Positions 33,740 to 37,500 of a stretch of 37,500 nucleotides of DNA are shown one piece after another. Location: NCBI GenBank assembly GCA_012295275.1, contig CM022672.1, forward strand, positions 30,394,559 to 30,432,058, written 5' to 3'. A program made the translations under genes and the position numbers. The DNA comes from Chrysomallon squamiferum. Lineage: Eukaryota > Mollusca > Gastropoda > Neomphalida > Peltospiridae. The stretch's first letter is position 1; the number at the start of each line of letters is the position of its first letter. The notes beneath the pieces are model-generated. The model was not told the origin of the DNA and did no database searches. It saw only the letters and a program-made list of their open reading frames with translations.

Positions 33740-34074
33740 TAAAAACCAACACACTTCATTTCAAAATTGCCTGAATTTTATGAATTGTACAAATAAATGT
33801 TTTGTTTTGGAATGAACGTGAGAGGCTATTGAAGACTACCAGTTTTAATTCAGATTGAAAACAAAATATAATTTTTTATTACATAATTGTGCATGATGGG
33901 CGTTACCGTGACGGATGTTACATTTTTGTCTGCTAACATAAAATGAAGTTCTTTGTCCGCATTATGCAGTGCCTGGTTCACTGTTGTGATGATAAAATCA
34001 TTTTAATGCATGACTGAGATGATAACATGGTTTTACATCAAAGGCGTGATTAATAACAACGGAGCATCTCTCGA
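33740..34074. other. Unique AT-rich DNA
   Basis: It lies 3' of the pseudogene on the minus strand. No further coding similarity recognised. Confidence 0.5.
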
Positions 34075-34944
34075 TCAGTCGTCAGGATGAAGGGGGACAC
34101 AGCGATCATCCTCAGTGGCGAGGACGTGGACCCGAGCAGTTCCTCTGATGTTTGGGGCATCAATAAACACCTCTTTCAATATGAGGACCTCATTTCGTTT
34201 ATCTATATCTGAGGTATTCATTTCAAATACACTGACCTGTGGCTTGTCCCTAAGAACCTCAACAAAGGAAGATGGATGCTTCGCCACCATTGTTTTCCTT
34301 TATTTCGCTGAAGTCCAGATATATGATTTTACAGCGCCACCTATACCATCAACAAGCACCTTGCCAACAGGCATCTTGAAAAGTGACAAAGAAATTCCAG
34401 AGAATGTTTTCTTATTTACTTCTCTAGCGAAATCACAGCAGTTGTTATGAAGGTGTTATTTAGTTGTGACAGTGGTCCATCAAATCAAATCAATACAGTT
34501 TTGGTTGAATTGTGGATTATTTCCAAGAGCTTGGCAAGATATGCTATGACAGTGTCGTTCGAATGTGTAAAAGCATCAGATTCTGTTACAAATGAGTGCA
34601 GCAGGCCAGTATGCTACATGAATACTTTGTATCTCATTCTAGTATCGACACGTATAATACAAAAGTGCTCCATAAACTGGAGCAATAAGGAGGAAATGTA
34701 GAGGCGCAAATCATCAGTTGTTCCCTCTCCTACTATCTTTGAAATTCTATCATCTGAATCATTCTTTACGTACCAAGTCACTTTCGCTATCTCATCCTTG
34801 TTAGTCCTGGCCATGACAAGTTTTCCGTCCTTGCAGTGTTAGCAGTTGTTAAAGAGTCTGTGGAAACGATGCTTCAAGTGTTCGTTTATCAAGGGTTATT
34901 GTTTTATCAAGGACTGGGCTCATTTGAGTGCATCCAGCCTTCAT
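34075..34944 (-). pseudogene. Degenerate member of an invertebrate multicopy protein family (DG..SQ / DGIGG type)
   Basis: This is the only stretch with clear protein-coding character. Read on minus, frame A is open from ATG 34944 to a TAA at 34849-34851. Frame B runs from about 34838 (including ATG 34814) to TAA 34416-34418, with internal stops at 34614-34616 and 34485-34487. Coding then returns to the phase of frame A from about 34430 to TGA 34075-34077, with a stop at 34300-34302. Motifs in order: VTWYVK, a FMEHFCIIR helix-like segment, FDGPLSQ, DGIGGAVK (34327-34350) and a trailing KHPSSFVEVL segment. From memory, uncharacterised proteins repeated in many invertebrate genomes carry SDG..SQ followed by HGKG..DGIGG..KR, and the order and spacing agree. 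Here HGKG has become VGKV. At least three stops and two frame changes make it non-functional. Whether the family is transposon-derived is my inference. Confidence 0.6.
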
Positions 34945-35279
34945 TGTCTCTGCTCTTTACGTGAAGTTCTGTGCTTTGCTCCGCATCTACTTTCTTAAAA
35001 TCTTCCTTCCCATTTCTTTACTGTTCTGTCTACATATAATTTTTGCCTGTCATTAATTATCATTTTATTATAAAACCTGTGTTTACTTTGTAATACTCTT
35101 ATCTTTTTCTTGGTCTGAAAATAATAATGTTTCAGAACACCATGGACAATTGAATACATACCATTGTGGATGTTGTGTGTGTGTGTGTGTGTGTGTTTAT
35201 TTATTTTTACGTGTAACTTTCTCTGGATAAGAATTCTTTCAAATATTCAAATGTTAGTTATAATGAATTATGCAAATTG
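34945..35279. other. Unique DNA upstream of the pseudogene
   Basis: No further reading frame of the pseudogene could be followed. A GT array lies at 35176-35197. Confidence 0.5.
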
Positions 35280-35384
35280 CGGATCCGTTATCCTAAATAT
35301 GGAAATCTGAAACTTTTTCTTTACAAGTAATATCTTACTGTTTTCGGATTGGAATGCATACACAGACTTTATTTTATGCACAGA

Positions 35385-35434
<50 letters not shown>

Positions 35435-35562
35435 TATTAATAATAATGTCTGCAGACTATTTGTACAAGAATTATAAATGGAATTCTTATGTAGACATAG
35501 ATCCTATTCTTAGGCTATTTCCTTATAGTCTCAACATTTTAAAAGTTCTGAAATCCGGAATG
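35280..35562 (+). mobile_element. Dispersed repeat copy 2 (MITE-like)
   Basis: Reverse-complement homologue of 13556-13822. It starts GCGGATCCGTTATCC and ends AAATCCGGAATGC. The shared core CTGCAGACTATTTGTA lies at 35451-35466. An (AAT)n array (35385-35436) has grown inside it where copy 1 has only a short AT-rich stretch. Confidence 0.65.
35385..35436 (+). repeat. (AAT)n microsatellite
   Basis: About 15 units, inside the mobile-element-like repeat. Confidence 0.97.
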
Positions 35563-35642
35563 CTACTGGTCTAGTTATCTGCATAACAAGCTCTACAACA
35601 ACAAACTACTGCTCAACAGAAATGATATCTTTTAGTTAGCAG

Positions 35643-35698
35643 TTTAACTGTCATCATTGTCATAAAAAGCAACCGCTTGAAAAGTACTTTCCAGCCAC
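35643..35698. repeat. Direct repeat, copy 2
   Basis: Partner of 33545-33600, 2.1 kb away in the same orientation. The pair brackets the pseudogene and MITE-like copy 2. Confidence 0.7.
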
Positions 35699-36765
35699 AT
35701 CAGGTACCAGCCTTGTCCACAAACGAGGGGATCGGGCTGTGCTTCAGTGGTCAGAGAGTACTTGGACGTATTGACATTCTTTGGTTAAAGTGTGTGGGGA
35801 AAAAGATGTAAAAACAGAAATAACAGTTTCTTATTGATTTGTTCAAAATTTATCTTCCGATTGTTTTCCATGAACTTTGAGGCACTTGCACCCCGCCCCG
35901 CCCCACCCCATCCCGCTCCTGGGTTTTACGACCTGCGAGAGGATGATGTTTTTGTTTTATATGTGACGGGTCTTATGATCTATCAGTGTAAGAGTCCACA
36001 TTAGACCATTTCCCACGTCGAGTTTGTCAGGCGCTTTGATTTACGCTTTCCTATGTTCTGTCTTCTGTGCGGAATGCTGGCCACAACAAGAACAGATACA
36101 TTTTTAAAGACGATGTAAAAAATATTCCAAAAGAAATGTCCATTTTATTAAAGACCCACAAGATTACTTTTACTCACACACAAACAGCAGCGCATCGTTC
36201 AGAGATCCCGTGAGCAGACGTCGTTTGTCGACGTTTCCCACACCGTCTCGCCAAATGCAGGAACCTGGCGAAAAAAGTCCCCGAGGCGATATAAACATTG
36301 ATTCACCCTCCCGAATTAATACACATTTCCTTGTCACGGTCGCTTCTCTTCGATTAAATGACGTAGAAACTGTTACACTGATAACAAATAAAATAATTAC
36401 GTTTTTGTCGTTAAAGAATAACTCTGATGATGCAAATAAAATATAATTTTATCTTATAAATTCCTAAATGATTGTTTTATTAACTGTTTTGTATACTGAA
36501 TCCATCCTTTGCCAGTAATAAAGTGTTATAAATTCTCAGATAATGCACGTAATACACCATAATTTTTTTTTGTTTTTTCTTTCATAAATGAGGTTCATAA
36601 ACATCAGTTGTTACTCACAGAAGGAAGCACATACCGATGAGTGTGTTTCTGTCGACTAATCTTTCCTAGTAATAAAGTATGTCATTAATTTAAGAGATCT
36701 AAGGAAATTCCTGCTATTTTGTTGGTTCGTGTAAAGTGGCGTTCTCATATAATCATTCATGAAAC
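35699..36765. other. Unique intergenic DNA
   Basis: No gene is supported. A C-rich CCCCGCC/CCCCAC stretch lies at 35890-35915. The block 36190-36310 is CpG-richer and repeat-free (CAGACGTCGTTTGTCGACG near 36217). The 70- and 78-codon plus frames have no known motif. Confidence 0.5.
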
Positions 36766-36766
36766 A

Positions 36767-37500
<734 letters not shown>

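Noticed and set aside
34115-34450. 111-codon plus-strand frame over the pseudogene
   Set aside because: It is the antisense shadow of the minus-strand remnant. Known motifs read on minus.

Overview
The window looks like intergenic DNA from a large, AT-rich animal genome. The evidence is very dense simple-sequence arrays of every class ((CT)n, (CA)n, (TA)n, (AAT)n, (TAC)n, (ATAC)n, (GATA)n and long homopolymers), many tRNA-like SINE relics, diverged transposon pieces and no operon-like coding. A lophotrochozoan, perhaps a mollusc, would fit. That is an impression from composition and one degenerate gene family; no single sequence here proves the taxon. I found no intact protein-coding gene, no rRNA, no functional tRNA and no CRISPR array. 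Almost all open frames of 60 to 200 codons are microsatellite translations (poly-Leu, poly-Cys-Val, Arg-Glu, Leu-Ser, Tyr-Ile and similar).

Layout. Positions 1-10810 form one very large imperfect inverted repeat: a left arm at 1 to about 2037, which may continue outside the window, a spacer of about 7 kb, and a right arm at about 9024-10810. The arms share unique sequence, a TAC/GTA array and a conserved pair of TGACGTCA palindromes. The spacer is packed with (CA)n, (CT)n and (GA)n arrays. From 10.8 to 21.5 kb there are unique AT-rich stretches with microsatellites, a diverged tandem dimer (12.86-13.09 kb), copy 1 of a mobile-element-like repeat (13.56-13.82 kb), a 13-bp inverted repeat built on TGACGTCA (14.87-14.95 kb), a CpG-rich island (16.19-16.45 kb), a self-complementary TAC/GTA block (18.47-19.28 kb), an inverted pair of a dispersed repeat (17.74 and 20.07 kb) and a recent 53-bp tandem duplication (20.57 kb).

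From 21.5 to 33 kb there is a long (ATAC)n array, a possible broken small gene (22.13-22.39 kb), a GC-rich natural cruciform (24.46-24.57 kb), a 23-bp inverted repeat (25.04/25.19 kb), a degenerate minisatellite of about 75 bp (25.25-25.90 kb), a promoter-like CpG-rich stretch (27.0-27.15 kb) and several SINE relics. From 33 to 36 kb there is a 15-bp minisatellite fused to a tRNA-like SINE, a possible small exon, and the best coding remnant: a minus-strand pseudogene (34.08-34.94 kb) that resembles a multicopy invertebrate family marked by DG..SQ and DGIGG motifs. It is broken by stops and frame changes. Copy 2 of the mobile-element-like repeat lies beside it. The rest is AT-rich, with a (TA)n(GA)n array at 36.77 kb.

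The main themes are repeated formation of inverted repeats at several scales, seeding of microsatellites beside SINE tails, and recurrent paired TGACGTCA (CRE-type) sites. No pathway can be assigned, because no functional genes are visible.
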